A stretch of 64,000 bases of DNA from Robinsoniella peoriensis (lineage in GTDB: Bacteria > Bacillota > Clostridia > Lachnospirales > Lachnospiraceae). The notes beneath the pieces were generated by a model. It made no database searches. It saw nothing but the letters and a program-made list of their open reading frames with translations, and was not told the DNA's origin. The translations under genes were made by a program, and so were the position numbers. Shown in pieces: positions 16,485 to 24,653 of this stretch (position 1 is its first letter; each line of letters starts with the position of its first letter). The DNA lies in the NCBI RefSeq assembly GCF_000797495.1, contig NZ_JTGN01000014.1, forward strand, positions 62,922 to 126,921, in the 5' to 3' direction.

Positions 16485-17450
16485 CTAGCAATAATGAATC
16501 CCGCTCCAGTAAACATGCTCTTTTACAATCGTTTCCGGCAGCAGCTCTACGCCTTCTAATGCCCACTTTTTAAACTCCGTAAATCCCACGCGGTCAATGA
16601 TATATCCCACATGTTCTTTACCGCCCGGTGCATTGCGGTCAATGTATTTTTCCACAAATTTATAGGTGTTTAAAATAACCTTGATAATTGTATCTTCATC
16701 CACCCAGACCATAAAGTCTTCTCCCAGTCTGGGATTTCTCTTTCCGGTACGGCCCATGATTGTCAGACGGTAATACTTTTGTTTACTCCTGGTAAATGCA
16801 CGGGTTGGACATTTTGTAACACAGACGCCGCATCCTACGCATTTTTCTTCATTTCTTACGACCTTTTCATTTTCTTTTGAAAGTGCCTTTACCGAAAGCT
16901 TATCACATCCTTTGACACATGCTCCGCAGGTAACACATCTGGTTGGATCATACTGCGGAAGTGTCATCCCGATAATTCCGAAATCATGCATTCTTGCTTT
17001 GATGCAGTCGTTGGCACATCCGGTGAGGGCAATTTTAAAGTGCAGGTCATTCGGAAAAATTGCATCCTCTATTCTTCTGGCAAATTCAGCTGTATTATAA
17101 TTACCGAAAGGACAGACACGGTTTCCGATACATGCAGATACATTTCTCGTTCCGGAAGATGGGTATCCGGTATTGGGATTGATCTGGTTGGTTCCAAGGT
17201 TTTCGATAATCGGTTGGAGCATTTCATTTACTTTATCAATATCATCTAATGAAATTCCTTCTATTTCAAAGCCCTGTCTGGTTGTCAAATGCACATTTCC
17301 ATTGCCGTATTTATCAGCGATCTCCTTTACCATGCCTAAGACTTCTGCATTGCATTTTCCGCCCGGAACTCGCACTCTGGATGCGGTGATACCCCGTTCC
17401 TTAGAGATACGGTAAGCATTTTTCTTTATCTTTTTTGTATTAATATCCAT
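16485..17450 (-). CDS. asrC: Anaerobic sulfite reductase subunit C
   Basis: A 321-residue siroheme/[4Fe-4S] protein, catalytic subunit of the dissimilatory-type, NADH-dependent sulfite reductase AsrABC that makes sulfide in the cytoplasm. Siroheme-cluster cysteines are C107 and C113 (CIGNRVC) with C145 and C149 (TGCANDC). Two ferredoxin-type [4Fe-4S] motifs follow: C172-x2-C-x2-C-x3-C182 and C204-x2-C-x2-C-x3-C214. It is the last gene of the asrA-asrB-asrC operon, 12 nt after asrB. Length and domain order match Salmonella and Clostridium AsrC. Confidence 0.96.
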   Translation of the reverse strand: MDINTKKIKKNAYRISKERGITASRVRVPGGKCNAEVLGMVKEIADKYGNGNVHLTTRQGFEIEGISLDDIDKVNEMLQPIIENLGTNQINPNTGYPSSGTRNVSACIGNRVCPFGNYNTAEFARRIEDAIFPNDLHFKIALTGCANDCIKARMHDFGIIGMTLPQYDPTRCVTCGACVKGCDKLSVKALSKENEKVVRNEEKCVGCGVCVTKCPTRAFTRSKQKYYRLTIMGRTGKRNPRLGEDFMVWVDEDTIIKVILNTYKFVEKYIDRNAPGGKEHVGYIIDRVGFTEFKKWALEGVELLPETIVKEHVYWSGIHYC

Positions 17451-17462
17451 TCTGACACCTCC

Positions 17463-18257
17463 TTAGTCAAATAAATTTTTGCCTTTGGTATAGTTAAATA
17501 CCGGACCATCCAGACAGATATAGGTATCGTCCATTTTGCAATGACCGCATTTGCCAATTCCGCAGCACATTTTACGTTCCTGGGAAATCCAGATCTGTTC
17601 TTCTTTTATACCGCGCTTCTGCAATTCCATTACGGTAAATTTCATCATAATAGGAGGACCTACTACGATTGCAGCAGCCTGATCCAAATCACGGATTTCA
17701 AGATCCGGAATATAGGCGGTAACCATCCCCTCTTTATAACCGGGCTCATCTGCTTTATCTACCGTGATCGTAAGATTCATCTGATTTTCCCAGCGTTTGA
17801 TACTGTCCTTAAACAGAATATCCTTTGGTCCCTTAAAACCGGCAATCACGCTCATACCTTTCGTTTCACCAATATGATCTCCAAAGTAATCAATGACACC
17901 TTTTACCGGGGATACTCCGGTTCCTCCGGCAACAATAATCAAATCTTTCCCCTTGTAATCTTCCAGTTCAAAACCGTTTCCATAGGGACCGCGCATAAAC
18001 AGACTCTGCCCAACCTGATTTTCAAAAATCTCATTGGTCACTTTCCCTACTTTACGAATTGTCAGATCTACATAGTCCTCTCCAATGCCGCTGACGGAAA
18101 TCGGCGCTTCTCCGAATTTAGGGATGGACACTTCAAAAAACTGACCCGGTTTTACATCTCCCACATAAGCCATCCGAAAGGTATATTCTATTTCTGTATG
18201 CTTCTTTACCTCTTTAATTTCTGATAAAAAAGGGATATATTCATTACACATTTTCAT
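17463..18257 (-). CDS. asrB: Anaerobic sulfite reductase subunit B
   Basis: A 264-residue flavoprotein of the ferredoxin-NADP reductase type that passes electrons from NADH to the other Asr subunits. It has the FAD-binding barrel in the first 100 residues, the nucleotide-binding motif VAGGTGVSPV at 109-118, and the C-terminal [2Fe-2S] cysteines C231/C232, C237, C240 and C248. It overlaps asrA by 14 nt, so the two are translationally coupled. The family is close to DHOdehase electron-transfer subunit PyrK, but the asrA-asrC neighbours settle the assignment. Confidence 0.95.
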   Translation of the reverse strand: MKMCNEYIPFLSEIKEVKKHTEIEYTFRMAYVGDVKPGQFFEVSIPKFGEAPISVSGIGEDYVDLTIRKVGKVTNEIFENQVGQSLFMRGPYGNGFELEDYKGKDLIIVAGGTGVSPVKGVIDYFGDHIGETKGMSVIAGFKGPKDILFKDSIKRWENQMNLTITVDKADEPGYKEGMVTAYIPDLEIRDLDQAAAIVVGPPIMMKFTVMELQKRGIKEEQIWISQERKMCCGIGKCGHCKMDDTYICLDGPVFNYTKGKNLFD

Positions 18258-19260
18258 TTCCCCCTTCCTTTTCCTTTGCTAATTTGCGGATACATGCAAT
18301 ATAAGAAATGTATTCCGGACACACATCCTCACAGCGTCCACAGCCTACGCACATATGATAGCCAAAACGTTTTTTATAATCGTATACCTTATGTAACACC
18401 TTGAAACGCATCCTTTGGCCCTGGTCTTTGCGGAAGCTGATGTTTCCAGCCATGTCCGTAAATCCATCCACCTGACAGGAACCCCAGACTCTTCGCCTCT
18501 CGCCTGCTTTCGGATTGTCCTTATAGAACACATCCTGCATGGTAAAACAGGTACAGGTCGGACAGACGAAATTACAGCGCCCGCAGCCGATACATCTTCC
18601 CGCATACTCTTTCCAAAACTCTGCATCCTGGATTCCGGCTGGCAAAGTTTCCGGGATTTCTATTTTTTCTTCATTTTCTGTTACGAAATCAATTGTACGC
18701 TCTTCTTGTTTACTTTCAAAACCCTCTAGCTGAGACTGCAGTTCCTCATTCCTGCAATCCAGATATACGTGTCCTTCATCCATTTTCAGATATGCATCAT
18801 ATCCTTCCGCCTGATTCGTTCCCATACTTACGCAAAAACAGGAGTCAAAAGAAGTGGTACATCCCATCAAAACAAACCGGGTATTTTCCCGAATCCGTTT
18901 ATAATAATAATCCTCAACTCCGTTTTTCAGATAAATTTCATCCAGACGTTTTAATGCATGCAGATCACAGCTACGTAACAGAATGATTTTTTTCTTCTCA
19001 TCCTGATCCGGGACCTTCATTTCTTTCTCCGTAAAATAAAGAATGGTATCTGAAACAGGCAGCAATACCTCCTTAAAGCTGTACTCCGATTTCTTATCCC
19101 ATACGATATCGCTAAAGGATTTGATCTTACCATAGCGGATTACATCCGTATCTGAAAAGCAGCCTTCTCCTTCGAATACCATGGGTGCATAAACATCGTA
19201 CGATTCTGACAATCTGATCAAAAACTGATCTGCTTCTTCTCTTTTTAAAAGATTTCCCAT
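18244..19260 (-). CDS. asrA: Anaerobic sulfite reductase subunit A
   Basis: A 338-residue iron-sulfur electron-transfer subunit. Two cysteine sets near the C-terminus bind [4Fe-4S] clusters: CIGCGRCNFVCPTC around residues 218-231 and CVGCGRCEDVCP around 304-315. The N-terminal two thirds resemble the 4Fe-4S dicluster/hydrogenase beta-type AsrA domain. First gene of the asr operon; start ATG with an AAAGGA box. No strong promoter is seen in the 92 nt upstream, so read-through from the FNT-Crp unit is possible. Confidence 0.95.
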   Translation of the reverse strand: MGNLLKREEADQFLIRLSESYDVYAPMVFEGEGCFSDTDVIRYGKIKSFSDIVWDKKSEYSFKEVLLPVSDTILYFTEKEMKVPDQDEKKKIILLRSCDLHALKRLDEIYLKNGVEDYYYKRIRENTRFVLMGCTTSFDSCFCVSMGTNQAEGYDAYLKMDEGHVYLDCRNEELQSQLEGFESKQEERTIDFVTENEEKIEIPETLPAGIQDAEFWKEYAGRCIGCGRCNFVCPTCTCFTMQDVFYKDNPKAGERRRVWGSCQVDGFTDMAGNISFRKDQGQRMRFKVLHKVYDYKKRFGYHMCVGCGRCEDVCPEYISYIACIRKLAKEKEGGNENV

Positions 19261-19352
19261 AGTCTTTTTCCTTTCTTATATATTTATTACCCTTTTTTAT
19301 TTTAAAGTGTGCCTGAGCGCAATTTAAAAGTTTGGGTTATTTTCCAGTCGCT

Positions 19353-20042
19353 CTATGCCTTATAAAATGCCGCCAGTTCATCCGGCATAGGTAGAATAAA
19401 ATGCCGGTTCTTATAGATCAGCAGCTCTCTGCTGCTCAGATTCTTACATGCCCGGGATACATTTTCCCGGGGAGCTCCCAACAGATCAGCCAGCAGGTTC
19501 ATGGTCAGCTCCACATCAATTTTAATTCCATCCTCTGTTTCCACGCCGAAGTCACGACCCAGCTTCCAGAGCTTTGCAGCTATCTTGCGTTCCAGGTACA
19601 TATTGCCTGTGGTATTTTTCAATTGATGGCTCATTCTCCACAGATAGCGCTCGTAGGATCTCATTACCGCATGCATCAAAGCCGGCTCCTGGTCCATCCA
19701 TTTTAAAAAGTCCTTTTTTCTGATCTGAAGCAGCTTTAACGGACAGACCGCTTCACAAAATACTGATACCGGCTTTTCACTTAAAATATTATGATTGATC
19801 AGATTCCCTTTTCCCAGTATGAAAATAATCTTGCGATTTCCATGTTTCGTTATATTGTAAATAGATGCTTTTCCACTGATAATAATATACACAAAGTTCA
19901 CATTATCCTTAGCATGAAAAATGACCTCTGGCTTTTCATAAGATACCACCATGGACTGGTTTAAGATCGTCTGAATCATGCTGCAGGGGATTTCCTGGAA
20001 AAAATCTAATTTTTTCATTTCATTTATGGATATCTCTTTCAT
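19353..20042 (-). CDS. Crp/Fnr-family regulator of the sulfite reductase locus
   Basis: A 229-residue regulator: cyclic-nucleotide-binding-like beta roll (about 15-130), long dimerisation helix and a C-terminal helix-turn-helix (MNLLADLLGAPRENVSRACKNL, about 180-201). It lacks the N-terminal cysteine set of FNR, having only scattered cysteines (C20, C94, C98 region), so oxygen sensing by a [4Fe-4S] cluster is unlikely; the ligand is unknown. It lies between the FNT channel gene (21 nt) and asrA. A GTGA-N6-TCAC palindrome at the FNT promoter fits binding by this protein, suggesting that it activates its own operon. Confidence 0.88.
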   Translation of the reverse strand: MKEISINEMKKLDFFQEIPCSMIQTILNQSMVVSYEKPEVIFHAKDNVNFVYIIISGKASIYNITKHGNRKIIFILGKGNLINHNILSEKPVSVFCEAVCPLKLLQIRKKDFLKWMDQEPALMHAVMRSYERYLWRMSHQLKNTTGNMYLERKIAAKLWKLGRDFGVETEDGIKIDVELTMNLLADLLGAPRENVSRACKNLSSRELLIYKNRHFILPMPDELAAFYKA

Positions 20043-20063
20043 ACAGGTGCTCCTTATCTCTGA

Positions 20064-20837
20064 TTATTTTTTTCTCTGCTTTGCTATCACGCAGTAAGGA
20101 ACAGCTACGAAAAAGATTCCTCCAATCATATTGCCCAGTGTAACCACTAAGAGGTTGTACACAAATCCTCCCAGGCTGACTGCAAAAGTATATGGATCAA
20201 AAAGTCCCACGGTTAAAAGAGTCATATTTGCGATGCTGTGCTCAAATCCAACCGTAATAAACACAAACAGACACCAGAAGATCATGATTAACTTACCTGC
20301 TTCGGATTTACATTTAAATCCGCACCATACTGCTATACATACCAGTATATTACATAATATCCCTCTTGTCAGCAATGGCAAGAAAGAAACTGCCATCTTG
20401 GCTTCTGCTGTCTTTGCTATGAACTCTCCAACCGGACCATTTGCAAGTCCCGTAACATGATATAACGCACCTATTATAACAGAACCCAGCAGATTCCCGA
20501 CCCAGCAGACTACCCATAAAGCCAGGGTATCTTTCAATGTCACTTCTTTTCTGAATAGCCCAACGGTCATAACGAAATTATTGCCGGTAAACAACTCTGC
20601 TCCTGCAATCACAACAAGGCTCAGAGCAACGCCAAAACATGCTCCCATAACAATCTTAGTCGCCGGTGAGCCTGCAGCATTTAAAAGCCCTCCTGCAGTA
20701 AATATCAGCAATATACCAAATCCTATGTACATCCCTCCAAATATAGACGCCAGAAAATAGCCCAACGGATTATTTTTTAGCAGACTTACCTTCGCTTTTG
20801 ATGCATTTCCTACAAGTCCTACTTCCTCTTGAAACAT
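20064..20837 (-). CDS. FNT-family channel, probable hydrosulfide channel linked to asrABC
   Basis: A 257-residue six-helix membrane protein of the formate/nitrite transporter family. The ATG at 20837 is chosen because GGAAGGAGA lies 7 nt upstream; a start 33 nt earlier has none. FNT pores exist as pentamers with a central conserved His/Lys gate. In Clostridioides difficile an FNT protein next to asrABC has been characterised as a hydrosulfide (HS-) channel, and the same neighbourhood here suggests sulfide export or sulfite exchange. Formate or nitrite transport remains possible. Confidence 0.88.
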   Translation of the reverse strand: MFQEEVGLVGNASKAKVSLLKNNPLGYFLASIFGGMYIGFGILLIFTAGGLLNAAGSPATKIVMGACFGVALSLVVIAGAELFTGNNFVMTVGLFRKEVTLKDTLALWVVCWVGNLLGSVIIGALYHVTGLANGPVGEFIAKTAEAKMAVSFLPLLTRGILCNILVCIAVWCGFKCKSEAGKLIMIFWCLFVFITVGFEHSIANMTLLTVGLFDPYTFAVSLGGFVYNLLVVTLGNMIGGIFFVAVPYCVIAKQRKK

Positions 20838-20890
20838 ATAAATCTCCTTCCTTTTCCTCTTGTGTATCATTTTTATTGCTTTTCTTAATT

Positions 20891-20932
20891 ATTATATCCC
20901 AGGAGGATTCATCAGTCGGTGATGATCGTCAC
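20891..20932 (-). promoter_or_regulatory. Class-II-type Crp/Fnr promoter of the FNT-Crp-(asr) unit
   Basis: Minus-strand TATAAT at 20896-20891 predicts a start near 20884. The palindrome GTGA-TGATCG-TCAC at 20919-20932 is centred between 20925 and 20926, about 41.5 nt upstream of that start. This is the standard class II activator position for Crp/Fnr proteins, and no separate -35 box is evident. The Crp/Fnr gene two positions downstream in the operon is the obvious candidate activator. Confidence 0.75.
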
Positions 20933-21070
20933 AGTTTGACAAAAATTAATAAGCATAAATTGTTCTGCAGTTCAAGGAAGGATGTAATGTTCTCTTGAAG
21001 CATTCCCCCATCTGTGTTATCTTTATCAGTAGTATTTCATTAATTATGGCAAACCCAGAAAGGAATTATT

Positions 21071-21835
21071 ATGATCGACTTTAAAAAGGCAAAAGAAGAA
21101 TTTGAGAAATACTTAGATGGCTATGACCGCAATAACGATAAGATCAATCTGAAAATCATACATACCTATGGCGTCATGGACTATAGTCAGGAGGTGGCAG
21201 ACCGAATGAAGCTTTCACCGGAAGATGTCGGCCTGGCAAAAATTATCGCTCTGCTGCATGATATCGGAAGATTTGAACAATTAAAACGCTATGACAGCTT
21301 TCAACCGGATACCATGGACCATGCCTCCTATGGAGTGCAGATTCTGTTTGAAGATGGAATGATCCGCCGTTTCGTAGAAGACAGTCAGTGGGATGGAATC
21401 ATTAAAACTGCAATTGCACATCACAGTGATTTTACCCTGCCGGTTATAGACGATTCCCGCACTTTACTTCATTCCCGACTGATTCGGGATGCCGATAAGT
21501 TAGATAACTGCCGGGTGAAACTGGAAGAATCAATTGAAGTTCTTCTGGGCGCATCCCCGGCTGAAGTAGGACTATCTTCTGTCAGCCCGGCTGTTGCCGA
21601 CAGTTTCTTTCGAAACGAATCTGTCCTTTCCTCTGACCGAAAAACACTGATCGATTACTGGATATCCTATCTGGCTTATTTCTTTGACATTAATTTCCGG
21701 GAAAGCCTGCAGATTATAGAGGAACATCAATTTATCAGCCGTATCATAAAACGCATTCCCTATGAAAATCCTGACACCTGCAAAATCATGGATGAAATGC
21801 AACATACATTGAAAGAATATGTCGGCAAAGCCTAA
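21071..21835 (+). CDS. HD domain phosphohydrolase
   Basis: A 254-residue soluble protein with the metal-binding HD fold: His in HTYGVMDYS (about 31), the HD pair LLHDIGRF (63-64), DHASYG near 97 and the His pair IAHHSDF near 120, and a further Asp in RDADKLDNCR near 148. The ribosome binding site is AGAAAGGA. The pattern suggests a metal-dependent phosphohydrolase on nucleotides or small phosphoesters; the substrate is unknown. It diverges from the FNT operon. Confidence 0.87.
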   Translation: MIDFKKAKEEFEKYLDGYDRNNDKINLKIIHTYGVMDYSQEVADRMKLSPEDVGLAKIIALLHDIGRFEQLKRYDSFQPDTMDHASYGVQILFEDGMIRRFVEDSQWDGIIKTAIAHHSDFTLPVIDDSRTLLHSRLIRDADKLDNCRVKLEESIEVLLGASPAEVGLSSVSPAVADSFFRNESVLSSDRKTLIDYWISYLAYFFDINFRESLQIIEEHQFISRIIKRIPYENPDTCKIMDEMQHTLKEYVGKA

Positions 21836-21887
21836 AAAAGATACCATCAGCACCGCTTGTGATAAAACAAGACGGATTCTGATGGTA
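21834..21887 (-). terminator. Terminator after the GNAT gene
   Basis: Stem taccatcag (21842-21850) with ctgatggta (21879-21887), with an inner cttgt/acaag stem. On the minus strand it is followed by six Ts, so it terminates the leftward GNAT gene; it lies between two convergent genes. Confidence 0.75.
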
Positions 21888-21910
21888 CCCTGTAGCATTT
21901 CAAGTTCTGT

Positions 21911-22483
21911 TTATTTCTTATCTCTTATTTCCACCCATCTCTCAAAAACAGCATCCTCAAACATGCAGTGGTAAATTCTGCTTAATTCCTCATAGACATT
22001 TACTTTGTCTTCCCCGTTAAATGGCAGTATCATGGTTCGGTATTCTACACCGAACAGCTTACTTGTGATCTCCGTCTGATGCAGTCCGTTTTTCTCATAG
22101 AACGCAATTCTGCGCAGCATGATCCCCAGATCTACTTCTTTTTCTGCAAAATCAGGATTTTCTACCTCCAGGATAATTCCTTTCACATAAGTCATATTGT
22201 TTGCAAGCAGTTCTAAGAACAGGCTGCCGTATCCACCACACCTTTTATCTCTGCATATTGCAAAATAATCCAACAGAACATAATGTTCTTCTCCTGGTGT
22301 TACAAAAAGTGCATAGCCTGTCAGCTCTTCTTCCTTAAATAAACCATAGGCTGAATAAACTCCTTCATTCCACATACCCTCGATACGTGAAAATGGTTTT
22401 ACCTCTGCTTCAGGAAAATCAAAAACCAGGTGTTCTGCATAAATTTCCCTGACTTGTTCCAGTGTTAATTTTCTTAAATTCAT
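21911..22483 (-). CDS. GNAT-family N-acetyltransferase
   Basis: About 190 residues from ATG at 22483 (MNLRKLTLEQ). The GNAT core is recognisable: YALFVTPGEEHYVLLDYFAI (beta 4) followed by the acetyl-CoA pyrophosphate loop region RDKRCGGYGSLFLELL, then a VENPDF segment and the FYEKNGLHQTE motif that marks the end of the fold. An upstream in-frame TTG at 22546 would add 21 residues (MSLSEESMHRL) with a purine-rich tract before it; it cannot be excluded. Substrate is unknown. Confidence 0.82.
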   Translation of the reverse strand: MNLRKLTLEQVREIYAEHLVFDFPEAEVKPFSRIEGMWNEGVYSAYGLFKEEELTGYALFVTPGEEHYVLLDYFAICRDKRCGGYGSLFLELLANNMTYVKGIILEVENPDFAEKEVDLGIMLRRIAFYEKNGLHQTEITSKLFGVEYRTMILPFNGEDKVNVYEELSRIYHCMFEDAVFERWVEIRDKK

Positions 22484-22620
22484 TTCAATTACCTGCCGCT
22501 TGTTTGAACATACCAATCTGTGCATAGATTCTTCAGACAAGCTCAATCTTTCTAAATATTTGCTTCCGAATTAAAGCTTTGTATTCGCTATTATACCTTA
22601 AAAAACTTTAAAAAACAATA

Positions 22621-22692
22621 TAGTTTTACTGATTAAGACGCTTTGTGACGATAACTTCCATCCCCGCAAAGCGTCTTATTCAGCAAAACCCA
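22621..22692. repeat. Short hairpin derivative of the ~380-nt repeat ends
   Basis: Arms gttttactgattaagacgct... (22623-22647) and the matching cgcaaagcgtcttattcagc... (22665-22689) pair over 25 positions with three differences, with a 17-nt loop. Both arms are the terminal gctga-taagacgctttgt sequence found at one end of the 380-nt repeat. It contains none of the interior. It looks like a deletion derivative or a minimal member of the same family. Confidence 0.65.
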
Positions 22693-22713
22693 AATAGATC
22701 CGTAACGAAATAC

Positions 22714-22742
22714 TTGTATCTTTCAATCTTTTACTGTAATAT
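22714..22742 (+). promoter_or_regulatory. Promoter of the COG3044 ATPase gene
   Basis: TTGTAT at 22714-22719, a 17-nt spacer and TAATAT at 22737-22742, 54 nt before the ATG at 22796. Confidence 0.55.
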
Positions 22743-22795
22743 GTTTTTTAGAAAAGAACACCTATAATTTGCTCTAAAGAAAGGATCTGACATAG

Positions 22796-24499
22796 ATGAA
22801 AAATTCAAATGATCTGCAGCGTCTGCTTCAAACAATTGATCACAAAAGCTATCCCGCATACAAAGATACCCGGGGCAGCTATGATTTTAGCACTTACACC
22901 TTAAATATCGACCATGTTCAGGGCGATCCTTTTGCATCACCCTCCAAACTCAGCGTGACTGTAGACGGCAAAAAAGCGGGATTTCCTTCCGTCTTATTTG
23001 ACTGCCCGCATAAACGCATTGCTTTACAGGATTATCTGCTTCGTTTATTTAGTCAGAAAATCAGCCAGTATAATTTCAAGGCAAAAGGTTCCGGCAAAAG
23101 CGGATTGATTACCGTCAGCCATTGCGGACAGGAAATATTGGAACGGACTGCCTGTGAAATAGATCCATCCACGGGTAAGGTACTCGTCAGATTTGAAGCC
23201 GGTTTTCCGGCAAACGGAAGAACCATCAACGCCTCCCAACTGATTCGTATTCTCTTTGATTTCCTACCGGATTGCGTAAACAGTACGCTGTTCTATGGCA
23301 AATTAAATCCCGGGAAAGTACAAGCAGTGATCTCACTGGCAGAAGACCAGAAGTATATCCGGGAACAGCTTCCCCTGCTGGGACTTACTGCTTTTGTTGC
23401 AGATGGGTCTATTCTGCCAAGAGAATCCGGTGTTTCAGCCAGACCCATGAAGGATGGAATTGCTTTTGTTTCTCCGGAATCCTTAAAAGTTACGCTTACG
23501 CTCCCCCACCGCGGAAGTATCAGCGGAATGGGTATAAAAAAAGGAATCACCTTAATCGTCGGCGGTGGCTACCATGGTAAATCCACTCTTTTAAAGGCCC
23601 TGGAACTGGGCGTTTACAACCACATTTCCGGTGACGGACGAGAATATGTCATAACGGAGAATTCGGCATTAAAGATACGCGCCGAAGACGGCAGAAGCAT
23701 TAAAAGCACAGACATTTCAATGTTTGTCAACAATCTGCCAAACAAAAAAGATACCACCTCATTTTGTACGGAAGATGCCAGCGGCAGTACTTCCCAGGCG
23801 GCAAATGTCATAGAGGGAATGGAAAGCGGCACTTCGCTCTTTCTGATTGATGAAGATACCTGTGCTACCAATTTTATGATTCGGGATGAACTGATGCAGC
23901 GTGTTGTAAACCGGAATCAGGAACCGATTACTCCTTTTATTGAAAGAGCTCGTTATCTGTTTGAAGAAAAAGGAATCTCCTCCATTATAGTTGCCGGCAG
24001 TTCCGGATCCTATTTTCATATCGCAGACTGTATTTTGCAGATGGACCGATACGAACCTAAAGAGATTACAGCATTTGCCAAAGAGGAAGCTCAGGCATTT
24101 CCCGCAGTAACACAGCCGGAATCAGTACCACCTATGCCTTCCTACAAACGTGCCGCCAGTCCCAACCCCGATGTCAAAAACAACAACCGACTGAAAATGA
24201 AGACTATGGGTAAAGATTCTTTACTGATTAATCACGAAGCAATAGACTTACGCTTCGTAGAGCAGCTTGTAGATTCCGAACAGACAGCCGCACTTGGCTA
24301 CATTTTGGCATATGCCGAGAACCACCTGCTGGATGGCAGAAATGACCTGCGCAGTATTGTCTCAACCATACGCCGTATGGTTGAAAGCAAAGGGCTGTCA
24401 GGCATTGTATCCGGCAGTTACCTCCCCGTGAATCTGGCTATGCCAAGGGATCAGGAGATTTTTGCCTGCTTTAACCGTTACCGGTCTTTCCATTTATAA
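22796..24499 (+). CDS. Predicted ATPase of the ABC class (COG3044)
   Basis: A 567-residue soluble protein. The first 240 residues form the family-specific N-terminal domain; a P-loop GGGYHGKST is at 256-264, a signature-like SGSTSQA at about 329-335 and Walker B LFLIDED at 348-354, followed by DTCATNFMIRDELMQ. This is the pfam ABC_ATPase/COG3044 family, present in many bacteria and not tied to a transporter. Reported or suggested roles are in RNA or nucleic-acid metabolism, but I know of no firm function. The ribosome binding site is AAAGGA. It is flanked by a promoter and a terminator, so it is monocistronic. Confidence 0.88.
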   Translation: MKNSNDLQRLLQTIDHKSYPAYKDTRGSYDFSTYTLNIDHVQGDPFASPSKLSVTVDGKKAGFPSVLFDCPHKRIALQDYLLRLFSQKISQYNFKAKGSGKSGLITVSHCGQEILERTACEIDPSTGKVLVRFEAGFPANGRTINASQLIRILFDFLPDCVNSTLFYGKLNPGKVQAVISLAEDQKYIREQLPLLGLTAFVADGSILPRESGVSARPMKDGIAFVSPESLKVTLTLPHRGSISGMGIKKGITLIVGGGYHGKSTLLKALELGVYNHISGDGREYVITENSALKIRAEDGRSIKSTDISMFVNNLPNKKDTTSFCTEDASGSTSQAANVIEGMESGTSLFLIDEDTCATNFMIRDELMQRVVNRNQEPITPFIERARYLFEEKGISSIIVAGSSGSYFHIADCILQMDRYEPKEITAFAKEEAQAFPAVTQPESVPPMPSYKRAASPNPDVKNNNRLKMKTMGKDSLLINHEAIDLRFVEQLVDSEQTAALGYILAYAENHLLDGRNDLRSIVSTIRRMVESKGLSGIVSGSYLPVNLAMPRDQEIFACFNRYRSFHL

Positions 24500-24571
24500 G
24501 TTATCTAATATTTCCACGGATACCTCAGGCTATAGACACATAAATGTAAAGAAAATGGATGTTTACAAAAG

Positions 24572-24602
24572 AATGGTTTCAGGAAAACCTCCTGAAACCA
24601 TT
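24572..24602 (+). terminator. Terminator hairpin after the COG3044 gene
   Basis: A perfect 13-bp stem, aatggtttcagga (24572-24584) with tcctgaaaccatt (24590-24602), loop of five bases, weak T-rich tail. Confidence 0.7.
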
Positions 24603-24653
24603 TGTATCCAGTCTGACCCCAGCGGCTCGTGTTACAGCCATCTTCCATTCTGA

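Noticed and set aside
19261..19352. GTGC-N6-GCAA sequence upstream of asrA as a second Crp/Fnr site
   Set aside because: It does not match the GTGA-N6-TCAC pattern of the clear site and no good promoter accompanies it.
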